A stretch of DNA of 64,000 nt, from assembly GCF_916618755.1 (NCBI RefSeq), contig NZ_CAKAKB010000003.1, positions 744,001 through 808,000 on the forward strand. Direction: 5' to 3'. Of this stretch, positions 44,642 through 54,188 are shown piece after piece; position 1 is the stretch's first letter; the number at the start of each line of letters is the position of its first letter. Below the pieces are notes generated by a model, which did no database searches, was not told the DNA's origin, and saw nothing but the letters and a program-made list of their open reading frames with translations. This DNA is from Actinotalea sp. Marseille-Q4924. Lineage in GTDB: Bacteria; Actinomycetota; Actinomycetes; Actinomycetales; Cellulomonadaceae. The translations under genes and the position numbers were made by a program.

Positions 44642-45172
44642 ATGACCGAGGACCAGCTCGTCGAGCGCGTCCGTGAGCTCATCCACGACGTGCCCGACTA
44701 CCCCGAGCCGGGGGTGGTCTTCAAGGACATCACCCCGCTCCTGGCCGACGGCCCGGTGTTCCGGGCGGTCGTGGACCACATGGCCGGGACGGCCCCGGGT
44801 CGGGTGGACCTGGTGGTCGGCATGGAGGCCCGCGGCTTCATCCTCGGTGCGCCCGTCGCCGCAGCGCTCGGCGCGGGCTTCATCCCGGCCCGCAAGGCGG
44901 GCAAGCTCCCGCGGGAGACGGTCACGGGCGCCTACGACCTCGAGTACGGCAGCGCCGTGCTGGAGGTCCACGCGGACACCATCGGGCACGGCGCGCGGGT
45001 GCTCGTCGTCGACGACGTGCTGGCGACCGGCGGGACCGCCGCCGCGACCGTCGAGCTCATCGGCCGCACCGGCGGGGAGGTCGTGGGGCTGAGCTTCCTC
45101 ATGGAGCTGACCTTCCTGCACGGGCGGGAGAAGCTGGACGGGCAGCGGCTCGACGTCCTCGTCGGCTTCTGA
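44642..45172 (+). CDS. apt: adenine phosphoribosyltransferase
   Basis: 176 residues. The PRPP-binding motif VLVVDDVLATGGTAAATVEL is near 120, with EPGVVFKDITPLL and GMEARGFILGAPVA as adenine/PRPP loop segments. Salvages adenine to AMP. Sits between yajC and relA, as in the standard actinobacterial order minus secDF. Confidence 0.96.
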   Translation: MTEDQLVERVRELIHDVPDYPEPGVVFKDITPLLADGPVFRAVVDHMAGTAPGRVDLVVGMEARGFILGAPVAAALGAGFIPARKAGKLPRETVTGAYDLEYGSAVLEVHADTIGHGARVLVVDDVLATGGTAAATVELIGRTGGEVVGLSFLMELTFLHGREKLDGQRLDVLVGF

Positions 45173-45244
45173 GCCCCGACCGGCGCGGCGCCGGTCCATG
45201 CAGCGCGACTAGAATCGACCGTCTGACCACGGCGGGGAGGTGAG

Positions 45245-47581
45245 ATGGCGACGCACGACGAGACGACCCCGGACGCGACGACCGAGGCCGCGACCGCGAC
45301 GGTCAAGCGCGGGTCGGACTTCGGCGGCGTCCGGTCCCGCCTCGCGCGCCTCGGGACGCGTACCTCGACGGCCTCGCCGGCCCTGGACCCGCTGCTGCTG
45401 GCCGTGCGCGCCAACGACCCGCGCGCCGACCTGTCGGTCCTCGAGCGTGCCTACGAGGTGGCGGAGCGGGCGCACCGGGGCCAGCTGCGGAAGTCCGGCG
45501 ACCCGTACATCACCCATCCGGTGGCCGTGGCGACGATCCTCGCGGACCTCGGCATGACGCCCCCGACGCTCGCGGCCGCCCTCCTGCACGACACGGTGGA
45601 GGACACCGAGTACTCGCTCACCGACCTGCGGCGGGACTTCGGTGACGAGGTGGCGATGCTCGTCGACGGCGTCACGAAGCTCGACAAGGTCACGTACGGC
45701 GCGTCGGCGGAGGCAGAGACGGTCCGCAAGATGGTCGTGGCCATGTCCCGCGACATCCGCGTGCTGGTCATCAAGCTGGCGGACCGCCTCCACAACGCCC
45801 GGACATGGAAGTTCGTCCCCGTGGCGTCTGCGGAGCGCAAGGCCCGCGAGACCCTCGAGATCTACGCACCGCTGGCCCACCGTCTCGGCATGAACACGAT
45901 CAAGTGGGAGCTCGAGGACCTCAGCTTCGCGACCCTGTACCCCAAGGTGTACGAGGAGATCGTGCACCTCGTCGCCGAGCGTGCGCCTGCCCGCGACGAG
46001 TACCTGTCGGTGGTGCGCGACCAGGTGACCGCCGACCTGCGGGGCGCGAAGATCAAGGCGACCGTCACGGGCCGGCCCAAGCACTACTACTCGATCTACC
46101 AGAAGATGATCGTGCGCGGTCGCGACTTCGCCGACATCTACGACCTCGTGGGCGTCCGCGTCCTGGTCGACTCGGTCCGGGACTGCTACGGCGCGCTCGG
46201 GGCGCTGCACGCGCGGTGGAACCCGGTGCCGGGCCGGTTCAAGGACTACATCGCGATGCCGAAGTTCAACATGTACCAGTCGCTGCACACGACGGTCATC
46301 GGGCCGGGCGGCAAGCCCGTCGAGATCCAGATCCGCACGCACGACATGCACCGCCGTGCCGAGTACGGCGTCGCCGCGCACTGGAAGTACAAGGAGCACC
46401 CCAAGCAGCAGGCCGCCGCGGCCGTCGACGGCGCCGCGGACATGGCCTGGCTGCGCCAGCTCGTCGACTGGCAGCGGGAGACGGCCGACCCCGCGGAGTT
46501 CCTCGAGTCGCTCCGGTTCGAGATCGGTGGGGCCGAGGTCTTCGTCTTCACCCCGAAGGGCGAGGCGATCGCCCTCCCGGCCGGGTCGACGCCGGTCGAC
46601 TTCGCCTACGCGGTGCACACCGAGGTGGGTCACCGCACCATGGGCGCGCGCGTCAACGGCCGGCTCGTCCCGCTGGACAGCGCGCTCGACAACGGCGACG
46701 TCGTCGAGGTCCTCACGTCCAAGTCGGAGACCGCGGGTCCCAGCCGGGACTGGATGACCTTCGTCAAGAGCCCCCGCGCCCGCAACAAGATCCGCCAGTG
46801 GTTCTCCAAGGAGCGCCGCGAGGAGGCGATCGAGCACGGCAAGGACGCCATCGCCAAGGCGCTGCGCAAGCAGAACCTGCCGATCCAGCGCCTGCTCACG
46901 CACGACGCGCTCGTCGTCCTCGCGAACGAGATGCGCTACGCCGACGTCTCGGCGCTCTACGCCGCCGTCGGCGAGGGGCAGGTGTCCGCCGCGACCGTCG
47001 TGCAGCGGCTCGTGCACTCGATGGGCGGGGAGCAGGGCAACGAGGAGGACGCCGCCGAGGTCGCCCGGCCGGGCGCGAAGACGTCGCGGCGGCTGCGGGC
47101 GGGTGACGCGGGCGTCGTCGTCAAGGGCGTCAGCGACGTCTGGGCCAAGCTCGCGAAGTGCTGCACGCCGGTCCCCGGCGACGAGATCATCGGGTTCGTC
47201 ACGCGCGGCTTCGGTGTGTCCGTCCACCGCAGCGACTGCGACAACGTGCGCGCGCTGCGCGACCAGCCCGAGCGCATCGTCGACGTGGAGTGGGACGTCG
47301 GCGCGAGCTCGCTCTTCCTCGTGCAGATCCAGGTGGAGGCGCTGGACCGCAGCCGTCTGCTGTCCGACGTGACGCGGGTCCTGTCGGACCACCACGTCAA
47401 CATCCTCTCGGCGAGCGTCTCCACGTCGCGGGACCGCGTGGCGCTGTCCCGTTTCGTGTTCGAGATGGCCGAGCCGGCGCACCTCAGCTCGGTCCTGTCC
47501 GCTGTCCGCAAGGTCGACGGCGTCTTCGACGTCTACCGGATCACGGGGACCAAGGCCGCCGAGGCCCCCAGCTTCCACTGA
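45245..47581 (+). CDS. relA: bifunctional (p)ppGpp synthetase/hydrolase RelA/SpoT
   Basis: 778 residues in the Rel order: HD hydrolase ([25 protein letters not shown]), synthetase ([49 protein letters not shown]), TGS, zinc-finger-like ([11 protein letters not shown]) and ACT domains. The HD domain keeps HD...ED, so hydrolase activity should be present. It makes and degrades the starvation alarmone. TAGAAT at 45210-45215 is a good -10, with about 23 bases of leader. Converges on the DUF349 gene. Confidence 0.97.
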   Translation: MATHDETTPDATTEAATATVKRGSDFGGVRSRLARLGTRTSTASPALDPLLLAVRANDPRADLSVLERAYEVAERAHRGQLRKSGDPYITHPVAVATILADLGMTPPTLAAALLHDTVEDTEYSLTDLRRDFGDEVAMLVDGVTKLDKVTYGASAEAETVRKMVVAMSRDIRVLVIKLADRLHNARTWKFVPVASAERKARETLEIYAPLAHRLGMNTIKWELEDLSFATLYPKVYEEIVHLVAERAPARDEYLSVVRDQVTADLRGAKIKATVTGRPKHYYSIYQKMIVRGRDFADIYDLVGVRVLVDSVRDCYGALGALHARWNPVPGRFKDYIAMPKFNMYQSLHTTVIGPGGKPVEIQIRTHDMHRRAEYGVAAHWKYKEHPKQQAAAAVDGAADMAWLRQLVDWQRETADPAEFLESLRFEIGGAEVFVFTPKGEAIALPAGSTPVDFAYAVHTEVGHRTMGARVNGRLVPLDSALDNGDVVEVLTSKSETAGPSRDWMTFVKSPRARNKIRQWFSKERREEAIEHGKDAIAKALRKQNLPIQRLLTHDALVVLANEMRYADVSALYAAVGEGQVSAATVVQRLVHSMGGEQGNEEDAAEVARPGAKTSRRLRAGDAGVVVKGVSDVWAKLAKCCTPVPGDEIIGFVTRGFGVSVHRSDCDNVRALRDQPERIVDVEWDVGASSLFLVQIQVEALDRSRLLSDVTRVLSDHHVNILSASVSTSRDRVALSRFVFEMAEPAHLSSVLSAVRKVDGVFDVYRITGTKAAEAPSFH

Positions 47582-47599
47582 GCCGGGGGCCGCGCCGCG

Positions 47600-49654
47600 T
47601 CAGCCGCGGGCCTCCTGGGCGGCGCGCTCGATCTGCTCCAGCCAGGCGCGGCGCGCGTCGAGCGCCGCCTGCGCCTCGGCGACCTTCCGCGCGTCGCCCG
47701 TGCCCTTGGCGGTCTCGAGGTCCGCCTCCAGGCCCGCGATGGCGGCGTAGAGCTGCGCGGCGGCGCCCTCGGCGCGTGCCCGGGTCTCCGGGTTCGTGCG
47801 GCGCCACTGGGCCTGGTCGGCGTCGCGGACGGCCTGCTCGACCGCCCGGAGCCGCCCCTCGACGCGCTGGACGTCGTTGCGGGGGACCTTGCCGGCGCGC
47901 TCCCACCGGTCCTGGAGGTCACGGAGCGCGGCCTTCGCCGCACCGAGGTCCGTCACCGGAACGAGCCGCTCGGCCTCCTCGAGGAGACGCAGCTTCACCT
48001 CGAGGTTGGCGGCGTACTCCTCGTCCGTCTGGCGCTGGCTGGCGTCGCGGGCCGCGAAGAAGACGTCCTGCGCGCCGCGGAAGCGCGCCCACAGGGCGTC
48101 GTCGTCCTTCCGGCTGGCGCGCCCCGCGGACTTCCACTTCGTCATGAGGTCGCGGTACGCGGCCGAGGTGGCGCCCCAGTCCGTGCTGGAGGAGAGGCGC
48201 TCGGCCTCGGCGACGAGCGCCTCCTTCTCGGCCTTGGCGCCGGCGTTGCGCTTCTCCAGCTCGGAGAACCACCGGCGCCGCTCGCGGTCGAACGCCGAGC
48301 GTGCGTGGCTGAACCGCTTCCACAGCGCGTCCTCGGTGCCCCGGTCCAGTCGCGGCCCGTGACGCTGCGCGTCCTTCCAGCGGTCCAGGAGCGTGCGCAG
48401 CTGCTCACCGGCCGGACGCCACTGCATGCGGTCGGGGTCGGTCGCGGCGATCTTCTCCGCGGCCTCGACGATCGCGGTGCGCTCGGCGACCGCCGTCTCC
48501 CGTGCGGCCGCGCGCTCGGCCTCGGCGGCGGCGCGACGCTCCGCAGCCACGGACCGCAGCGCGTCCAGCCGCGCACGCAGGGCGGCGAGGTCGCCGACCG
48601 CCGCGGGCTCCGCCAGCTCCTCACCGAGGTGGGTGAGCGTCGTGTCGATCTCCTTGACGGCCAGGTCGGTCGCCGCGAGGCGAGCCTCGAAGAGCACGAC
48701 CTTCGCGTGGAGGTCGGCGTACCGGCGGACGTAGAAGGCGAGCGCCTCGGTCGGGTCGGCGTCGGGGTACTGCCCCACGACGCGCTCACCGGTCTCCTCA
48801 CGCACCCACACGGTGCCGTCGTCGTCGACCCGGCCCCAGCGGGCCGCCTCGGCCGTCTCGGCCGGGGTCAGTGCCGGGGGCAGGGGCGCGGCCGGGGCGG
48901 AGACCGCGGGCGCGACGGCAGCAGGGGTGGGAGCCGCCGGCCGCGGGAGCGGGCGGGGGACCGGACGGGGTCCGGGCGGGGACGCGGGCTCCGCGGGCTC
49001 CTCGGCGGTGGGCGCGGGCGTGGCCTCTGCCTCCTCGTCCGAGGTGGCCGCGGGGGCGGCCTCGGGCTGCTCCGTCGGCTCGGGAGCCGTGGGCGCGGCG
49101 GCCTCGGGCTGCTCCGTCGACTCGTCAGTGGTGGGCGCGGGGGCGGTCTCCGGCTGCTCCGCCGGCTCCTCCGCGGTGGCCGCCTCCGGCTGCTCCGTCG
49201 GCTCATCGGACACGACCGTTGCGTCCTCGGTCGCATCGCTCTCGGAGGCAGGCTCTCCGGCGGGCTCGTCGACGCTGCCGGCGGCCACGTGCGGGTCGGT
49301 CTCCTCAGGGGCCGGCGCCTCCTCGGCAGGCACGTCGGTCTCGAGGGCACGCTCGTCGGCAGGCTCCTCGGCCGTCGGCACAGCGGCGGGCGTCTCCGCG
49401 GTGTCCGGGACCGCGGTGTCCTGGACCGAGGTGGGCTCGGTCGCGGCGGCGGGCTCCTCGTCGGTCGCCGCAGGCTGCGACACCGGCGACTCGTCGTCCA
49501 CGGGGGCGTCGACCTCGCCGGACTCGTCGTCCACGGACGCCGCGTCGGCACCCGGCTGGGCGGGCTCCTCGGGGGTCGTCGGGCTCAGCGGCGCGGTCTG
49601 CTCCTGCGCGGGTGCGGCGTCGACCGGCTCGGCCGTGTGCTCGTCGTGGCTCAC
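47600..49654 (-). CDS. DUF349 domain-containing protein with long acidic N-terminus
   Basis: 684 residues. The first about 255 are disordered, rich in Glu, Pro, Ala and Thr, with four EQPEAA/EQPETA-like units near residues 150-210 and a Pro-rich linker. The C-terminal half is helical and contains tandem DUF349 repeats (pattern WKSAGRASRKDDDALWARFR and relatives, each about 70 residues). DUF349 function is unknown. GTG 49654 with AAGGAG ten bases upstream overlaps a possible small gene by GTGA. Predicted highly charged coiled helices; no membrane segment. Confidence 0.85.
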   Translation of the reverse strand: MSHDEHTAEPVDAAPAQEQTAPLSPTTPEEPAQPGADAASVDDESGEVDAPVDDESPVSQPAATDEEPAAATEPTSVQDTAVPDTAETPAAVPTAEEPADERALETDVPAEEAPAPEETDPHVAAGSVDEPAGEPASESDATEDATVVSDEPTEQPEAATAEEPAEQPETAPAPTTDESTEQPEAAAPTAPEPTEQPEAAPAATSDEEAEATPAPTAEEPAEPASPPGPRPVPRPLPRPAAPTPAAVAPAVSAPAAPLPPALTPAETAEAARWGRVDDDGTVWVREETGERVVGQYPDADPTEALAFYVRRYADLHAKVVLFEARLAATDLAVKEIDTTLTHLGEELAEPAAVGDLAALRARLDALRSVAAERRAAAEAERAAARETAVAERTAIVEAAEKIAATDPDRMQWRPAGEQLRTLLDRWKDAQRHGPRLDRGTEDALWKRFSHARSAFDRERRRWFSELEKRNAGAKAEKEALVAEAERLSSSTDWGATSAAYRDLMTKWKSAGRASRKDDDALWARFRGAQDVFFAARDASQRQTDEEYAANLEVKLRLLEEAERLVPVTDLGAAKAALRDLQDRWERAGKVPRNDVQRVEGRLRAVEQAVRDADQAQWRRTNPETRARAEGAAAQLYAAIAGLEADLETAKGTGDARKVAEAQAALDARRAWLEQIERAAQEARG

Positions 49655-49896
49655 TGGGTCTGCACTCCTTCGATGGCGGTGCCGCAGGGCACCTGACGGC
49701 CCGCGGGAGCAACGGCGACCGGGACGTCCGGAGCCACTGCCCACGCGAGGGTCACGATCGCGGTCGGCCGGTTGCCGGACGCGATACGACGACGGCGACG
49801 ACGCTCCTGGGGGGATCGGTGGGTGCCCGGCCGCTGCCGGCCGCGTCCGTGGTCGCACACGCGCGCACGCGGGCGGCCGACCGTGGTCGAGGTCAC
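49651..49896 (-). CDS. possible small upstream gene, unknown
   Basis: An 81-codon frame starts at GTG 49896 after GGAAGGGGAACG and its TGA overlaps the DUF349 GTG by GTGA, the usual coupling arrangement here. The product is Arg-rich in the first half, and codon bias is only moderate, so it may be a chance frame or leader. The remainder of the 49655-50046 gap shows no other gene; a TACCCT -10 for the next gene is at its right edge. Confidence 0.25.
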   Translation of the reverse strand: MTSTTVGRPRARVCDHGRGRQRPGTHRSPQERRRRRRIASGNRPTAIVTLAWAVAPDVPVAVAPAGRQVPCGTAIEGVQTQ

Positions 49897-50033
49897 CGTT
49901 CCCCTTCCGGCTCGACGTTCACCACCCGGACGCTCCAGCGCGCACCGGGACCGGCCCAGTCTAGGCAAGCGGTCCCGAGGACGGCGTCCGCGCTGGTCCG
50001 GACGAAGTCACGGTCTGGTCTCGGTCCCCGGAC

Positions 50034-50039
50034 TACCCT
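50034..50039 (+). promoter_or_regulatory. -10 element (TACCCT) just before a hydrolase gene
   Basis: Lies 8-13 bases before the GTG at 50047. Transcription should begin at or next to the start codon. Confidence 0.4.
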
Positions 50040-50046
50040 CCGAGAC

Positions 50047-50730
50047 GTGATCGTGCGCACCGTGGTCTCGCCGTTCCTCGGCACGAACTGCTACGTCGTC
50101 TCCGCCGACGACGGCTCGACCGTGGTCGTCGACCCCGGGGCGGGCGTCGTCGGCGACCTGCTCGCACTCGTCCACGACCACGCGCTGGCGCCCGTGGCCC
50201 TCCTGGCCACGCACGGGCACGTCGACCACACGTGGTCGGCGGGGGCGCTGGCGAGCGCGTGGGGCGTGCCGCTCGTGCTCCACGAGGACGACGCCTACCG
50301 GCTCGGCGACCCCTTCGGGACGCTGGGCCCGCTGGGGTCGCAGCTCGCGCCTCTCGCCGGCACCCTGGGCGACCCGTATCGAGAGCCCGGCGACGTGCGG
50401 ACGTTCCGCGAGGACGGCGGCGTCCCGCTCACCGAGGCCGTGGGGCTGCGCTCCCTGCACAGCCCGGGGCACACCGAGGGCTCCACCGTCTACCTGCTCG
50501 GCGACGCGGACGGCCCGGAGGACGCACGGGACGGCGCGGCCTTCACGGGGGACGTCCTCTTCGCCGGCACCGTGGGCCGCACGGATCTCCCGGGCGGTGA
50601 CGCGGAGGCGATGCGGGTCTCGCTCGCGCGGCTCGCCGGCCTGGCGCCGCGGACGCAGGTGCTGCCCGGCCACGGGGAGACGTCGACGATCGGTACCGAG
50701 CGCAGGTCCAACCCGTACCTGCGCGGCTGA
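50047..50730 (+). CDS. MBL-fold hydrolase (glyoxalase II-like)
   Basis: 227 residues with the glyoxalase-II-like metal ligands: ATHGHVDHTWSAG (HxHxDH), LHSPGHTEGSTVY, FTGDVLFAGTVGRTDL and LPGHGETSTIG, and a C-terminal NPYLRG. The YHxDLPGG segment is typical of this subgroup. In other actinobacteria the equivalent gene lies near relA and hisS (as Rv2581c); hisS is absent here. Substrate unknown, probably a thioester or persulfide-type molecule. Confidence 0.88.
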   Translation: MIVRTVVSPFLGTNCYVVSADDGSTVVVDPGAGVVGDLLALVHDHALAPVALLATHGHVDHTWSAGALASAWGVPLVLHEDDAYRLGDPFGTLGPLGSQLAPLAGTLGDPYREPGDVRTFREDGGVPLTEAVGLRSLHSPGHTEGSTVYLLGDADGPEDARDGAAFTGDVLFAGTVGRTDLPGGDAEAMRVSLARLAGLAPRTQVLPGHGETSTIGTERRSNPYLRG

Positions 50731-50795
50731 CGCGCCCCCGCCGGCGGAGGCGCGCGGTCCGCTGCGCACATCCGGCCTGGCGCCTTGACCGGGTG

Positions 50796-50811
50796 TCGAA
50801 CGCATGTTCGA
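50796..50811 (+). promoter_or_regulatory. perfect LexA (SOS) palindrome
   Basis: TCGAACGCATGTTCGA, a perfect 16-base palindrome that fits every position of the actinobacterial LexA consensus. It ends eight bases before the radical SAM start codon, with TTGACC at 50785-50790 as a -35. LexA would occlude the promoter and release it on DNA damage. Confidence 0.9.
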
Positions 50812-50819
50812 CTGACGTG

Positions 50820-51863
50820 ATGAGATGGGACGGGCAGCGCATCGGGGGTGCGAGCGGCGACGACGCCACCCGGGCGGCCGCCGACGACGCGCTGCCGGGC
50901 CTGGCGCTGTCGGGGCTCGTCCGCAGCGTCCGCACCCCGGAGTTCCAGGGCGTGACCTTCCACGAGGTCGCAGCGCGGTCGGCGCTGAACCGGGTCCCCG
51001 AGGCGTCGCGCGTCCCCTTCCGGTGGACCGTGAACCCCATGCGCGGGTGCCTGCACGCGTGCACGTACTGCTTCGCGCGGCCCACGCACGAGTACCTCGA
51101 CCTCGGGGCCGGGCGGGACTTCGAGACGCAGATCGTCGTCAAGACGAACGTCGTGGAGGTGCTCCGGGCGGAGGTCGCGCGCCGCGGGTGGCGCCGGGAG
51201 CACGTCGCCCTGGGCACCAACACGGACCCGTACCAGCGCGCGGAGGGTCGGTACCGGCTCATGCCGGGGATCATCGGCGCGCTGGCCGGCTCGGGGACGC
51301 CCCTGTCGGTCCTGACGAAGGGCCCCCTCCTGCGCCGCGACCTCCCGCTGCTCGTGGAGGCCTCCGCGACCGTGCCGGTCAGCGTCGCGGTCTCCCTGGC
51401 GGTCGGTGACACGGCCCTGCAGCAGTCCCTGGAGCCGGGCACACCGGACCCGCGGGCCCGCCTCGAGCTGGTGCGGGCGATCACGGACGCGGGGCTGCCG
51501 TGCACCGTGCTCGTCGCGCCCGTGCTGCCATGGCTCACCGACGGCGTCGAGCACCTGGACGACCTGCTGCGTCGCCTCGCCGACGCGGGCGCGGCGGACG
51601 TCACCGTCATGCCGCTGCACCTGCGAGGCGCCGTCAAGCCGCTGTTCCTGCAGTGGCTCGCGCGCGAGCGCCCGAGGCTCGTCGCGCCCTACCGGCGCCT
51701 GTACGGCAGCGGTGCGTACGTGCCCGCCGAGTACACCCGCTGGCTGTCGGACCGGGTCCAGCCCCTGCGTCGCCGGCACGGGTTCACGTCCCGCGCACCG
51801 TGGCGCCCGACGCACGACGCCCCCGAGCCGGCCCTGGTCGGCGCCCAGCCGACCTTGTTCTGA
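50820..51863 (+). CDS. Rv2578c-family radical SAM protein
   Basis: 347 residues. The Fe-S motif is GCLHACTYCFARPTHEYL (CxxxCxxC) at about residues 73-90. It resembles SplB/MoaA-like radical SAM proteins and matches the Rv2578c family in size and order of motifs (NPMRGC, GTNTDPYQRAEG, VLTKGPLLRRD). Function is unknown. A perfect LexA box overlaps its promoter, so it is damage-inducible and perhaps acts in DNA repair. ATG 50820 is preceded directly by an in-frame GTG. Confidence 0.9.
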   Translation: MRWDGQRIGGASGDDATRAAADDALPGLALSGLVRSVRTPEFQGVTFHEVAARSALNRVPEASRVPFRWTVNPMRGCLHACTYCFARPTHEYLDLGAGRDFETQIVVKTNVVEVLRAEVARRGWRREHVALGTNTDPYQRAEGRYRLMPGIIGALAGSGTPLSVLTKGPLLRRDLPLLVEASATVPVSVAVSLAVGDTALQQSLEPGTPDPRARLELVRAITDAGLPCTVLVAPVLPWLTDGVEHLDDLLRRLADAGAADVTVMPLHLRGAVKPLFLQWLARERPRLVAPYRRLYGSGAYVPAEYTRWLSDRVQPLRRRHGFTSRAPWRPTHDAPEPALVGAQPTLF

Positions 51864-51870
51864 TCCGGCC

Positions 51871-51876
51871 TACAGT
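51871..51876 (+). promoter_or_regulatory. -10 element of a leaderless promoter (TACAGT)
   Basis: TANNNT at -12 to -7 of the ATG at 51883, immediately after the radical SAM stop. No ribosome-binding site follows. Confidence 0.5.
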
Positions 51877-51882
51877 TCCGCC

Positions 51883-53640
51883 ATGGGCGACGAGCGCGAG
51901 GCGGACGTCGTAGTCGTCGGCAGCGGTTTCGGGGGGAGCGTCGCAGCGCTGCGGCTGTCCGAGAAGGGCTACCGCGTCGTCGTGCTCGAGGCCGGCAGGC
52001 GGTTCGCCGACGAGGACTTCGCCCGCACGTCCTGGGACCTGCGGCGGTTCCTGTGGGCGCCGCGCCTCGGCTGCTACGGCATCCAACGGATCCACCGCGT
52101 CTCGGACTCGCTCGTCCTCGCCGGCGCCGGGGTCGGCGGCGGGTCGCTCGTCTACGGCAACACGCTGTACCGGCCGCTCCCGGAGTTCTTCGCCGACCCG
52201 CAGTGGTCGAGGATCACCGACTGGGCCGCCGAGCTCGCGCCCTGGTACGACCAGGCGTCACGGATGCTCGGGGTGACCGACAACCCGACGACGACGGCCG
52301 CCGACGTGCTCTTCCGCCGCGTCGCCGAGCGCATGGGCGTGGCGGGGACGTTCCGGACCACGCCGGTCGGGGTGCACCTGGGCATCCCGGGCGTCACGGT
52401 GCCGGACCCCTACTTCGGCGGTGCGGGGCCGGCGCGTCCGGGGTGCACGGAGTGCGGCGCGTGCATGACCGGGTGCCGCGTGGGCGCTAAGAACACGCTG
52501 CCGAAGAACTACCTGCACCTCGCCGAGCGTGCGGGCGCACGTGTCGTGCCGATGACGACGGTCGAGCGGTTCCGCCCGGACGACGGCGGCTGGCGGGTCG
52601 ACGTCCGCGCCACGGCAGGGCGGCAGCGGGCGGTCTGGCGGGCGCGACACGTCGTGCTGGCCGCCGGGACGTACAACACGCAGCTGCTGCTGCACCGCGC
52701 ACGACGGCGGGGCGACCTGTCCGGTCTGTCGCCGCGGCTCGGCCACCTCACCCGGACCAACTCCGAGGCCCTGGTCGGCGGCACGGCGCCGTCGGTCGAC
52801 CCCGGTCGGGCGCTGCACCGGGGAATGGCGATCACGTCGTCCTTCTTCCCCGAGCCGCACACGCACGTCGAGCCCGTCCGGTACGCCGCGGGGAGCAACG
52901 CGATGGCGCTGCTCCAGACGGTGCTGACCACGGGCGGCCCGCGCTCCACGCGGTGGCTGAAGATCCTCGGCGGCTACGCCCGGGAGCTCGCCCGCAACCC
53001 CCTACGGGCCGTGCGGACGCTCACCCCCTACCGGTGGAGCGAGCGCACGGCGATCGCCCTGGTGATGCAGTCGCTGGACAACTCGCTCGTCGTGCGGCTG
53101 CGGCGCGGACCGCTGGGCACGCGCCTCGTGAGCAGGCAGGGCCCGGGGGAGCCGAACCCGACGTGGATCCCGTCGGCGCACCGCACGGCCACGCTGCTGG
53201 CAGAGGAGCTCGGCGGTATCGCGGGCGGGTCGTGGGGCGACGTGGCGAACATGCCGCTGACCGCCCACTTCCTCGGCGGCTGCCCCATCGGGGCCTCCGC
53301 GGCCGAGGGCGTCGTCGATCCCTACCAGCGCGTGCACGGCCACCCGACGCTGCACGTCGTGGACGGCGCTGCCGTCACCGCCAACCTCGGGGTCAACCCG
53401 TCGCTCACCATCACCGCCCAGGCGGAGAGGGCGTTCGGGATGTGGCCCAACGTGGGGGAGGACGACCCGCGCCCCGCGGACCAGACCGTCTACCGGCGCG
53501 TCGCCCCGGTCCCACCGGTGCAGCCCGTCGTGCCCGACCACGCGCCGGGTGCGCTGTGGACGGCGGCGGTCAGTCGGCCAGCCGTGGCGGGAAGCCGCCC
53601 GTCGCCACCGGCCCCCACGCGTCGATCGTCACGCGGATGA
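51883..53640 (+). CDS. GMC-type FAD oxidoreductase with a ferredoxin-like cysteine cluster
   Basis: 585 residues. FAD-binding VVVGSGFGGSVAALRL is at 10-25; GAGVGGGSLVYGNTL and the C-terminal GANPSLTITA/VVDGAAVTANLGVNPS segments follow the cholesterol-oxidase/GMC pattern. A cluster C188-x2-C191-x2-C194-x3-C198 (CTECGACMTGC) precedes RVGAKNTLPKNYLHLA, the spacing of a [4Fe-4S] ferredoxin motif. The substrate is unknown; alcohol or sterol oxidation is usual for the fold. It ends inside the converging PPOX gene, so the last 24 residues are antisense to that gene and lack family resemblance. Leaderless promoter. Confidence 0.85.
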   Translation: MGDEREADVVVVGSGFGGSVAALRLSEKGYRVVVLEAGRRFADEDFARTSWDLRRFLWAPRLGCYGIQRIHRVSDSLVLAGAGVGGGSLVYGNTLYRPLPEFFADPQWSRITDWAAELAPWYDQASRMLGVTDNPTTTAADVLFRRVAERMGVAGTFRTTPVGVHLGIPGVTVPDPYFGGAGPARPGCTECGACMTGCRVGAKNTLPKNYLHLAERAGARVVPMTTVERFRPDDGGWRVDVRATAGRQRAVWRARHVVLAAGTYNTQLLLHRARRRGDLSGLSPRLGHLTRTNSEALVGGTAPSVDPGRALHRGMAITSSFFPEPHTHVEPVRYAAGSNAMALLQTVLTTGGPRSTRWLKILGGYARELARNPLRAVRTLTPYRWSERTAIALVMQSLDNSLVVRLRRGPLGTRLVSRQGPGEPNPTWIPSAHRTATLLAEELGGIAGGSWGDVANMPLTAHFLGGCPIGASAAEGVVDPYQRVHGHPTLHVVDGAAVTANLGVNPSLTITAQAERAFGMWPNVGEDDPRPADQTVYRRVAPVPPVQPVVPDHAPGALWTAAVSRPAVAGSRPSPPAPTRRSSRG

Positions 53641-54031
53641 GGGACTTGCCCTGCTCGACCATGGCACGCCGGTACTCGTCCCAGTCGGGGTGCTCCCCGG
53701 CGATGCACCGGTAGTACTCCACGAGCGGCTCGACCGAGTCCGGCAGGTCCAGCACCTCCGCCGTGCCGTCCACCTGGACCCACGGGTCCCACTCGTCCGA
53801 GACGACGCAGAGGCTCACCGCGGGGTCCCGACGGGCGTTCGTGGCCTTCGCGCGGTCCGGGTAGGTGGAGATCACGATGCGCCCCGCCTCGTCGACGCCG
53901 CACGTGACGGGAGACATCTGCGGTGCGCCGGACCGCCGTCGGGTGAGCAGGACGGCGTGGTGACGCGGCCGCAGGAACTCCAGGAGCTCCTCCCGGCTGA
54001 CACGGTCGGCGGTGGCGATCTTCCGGGCCAT
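53570..54031 (-). CDS. PPOX-class (F420/flavin-dependent) pyridoxamine oxidase-like protein
   Basis: 153 residues of the split-beta-barrel flavin/F420 fold. EELLEFLRPRHHAVLLTRRR, then GAPQMSPVTCGVDEAGRIVISTYPDRAKATNARRDPAVSL and GEHPDWDEYRRAMVEQGKSLIRV fit the Rv1155-like F420-dependent group. Many actinobacteria use such proteins as F420-dependent reductases. Cofactor preference (F420 or FMN) cannot be settled here. It overlaps the 3' end of the GMC oxidoreductase gene by 71 bases, tail to tail. Confidence 0.85.
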   Translation of the reverse strand: MARKIATADRVSREELLEFLRPRHHAVLLTRRRSGAPQMSPVTCGVDEAGRIVISTYPDRAKATNARRDPAVSLCVVSDEWDPWVQVDGTAEVLDLPDSVEPLVEYYRCIAGEHPDWDEYRRAMVEQGKSLIRVTIDAWGPVATGGFPPRLAD

Positions 54032-54188
54032 GGGGCCTCCTCCTCGGGCGGGTGCTGGTCCATCCTGCCCGCTCCAGGGCGGTGACTAGACTCGTCCGGG
54101 CGTCCCGACGGCGACGCCGTGGCGCGTCGGGCGCCCCGCTCACCGTCCGCCGACCAGCACCCCGCTCGACCCATCCGGAAGGACCCTC

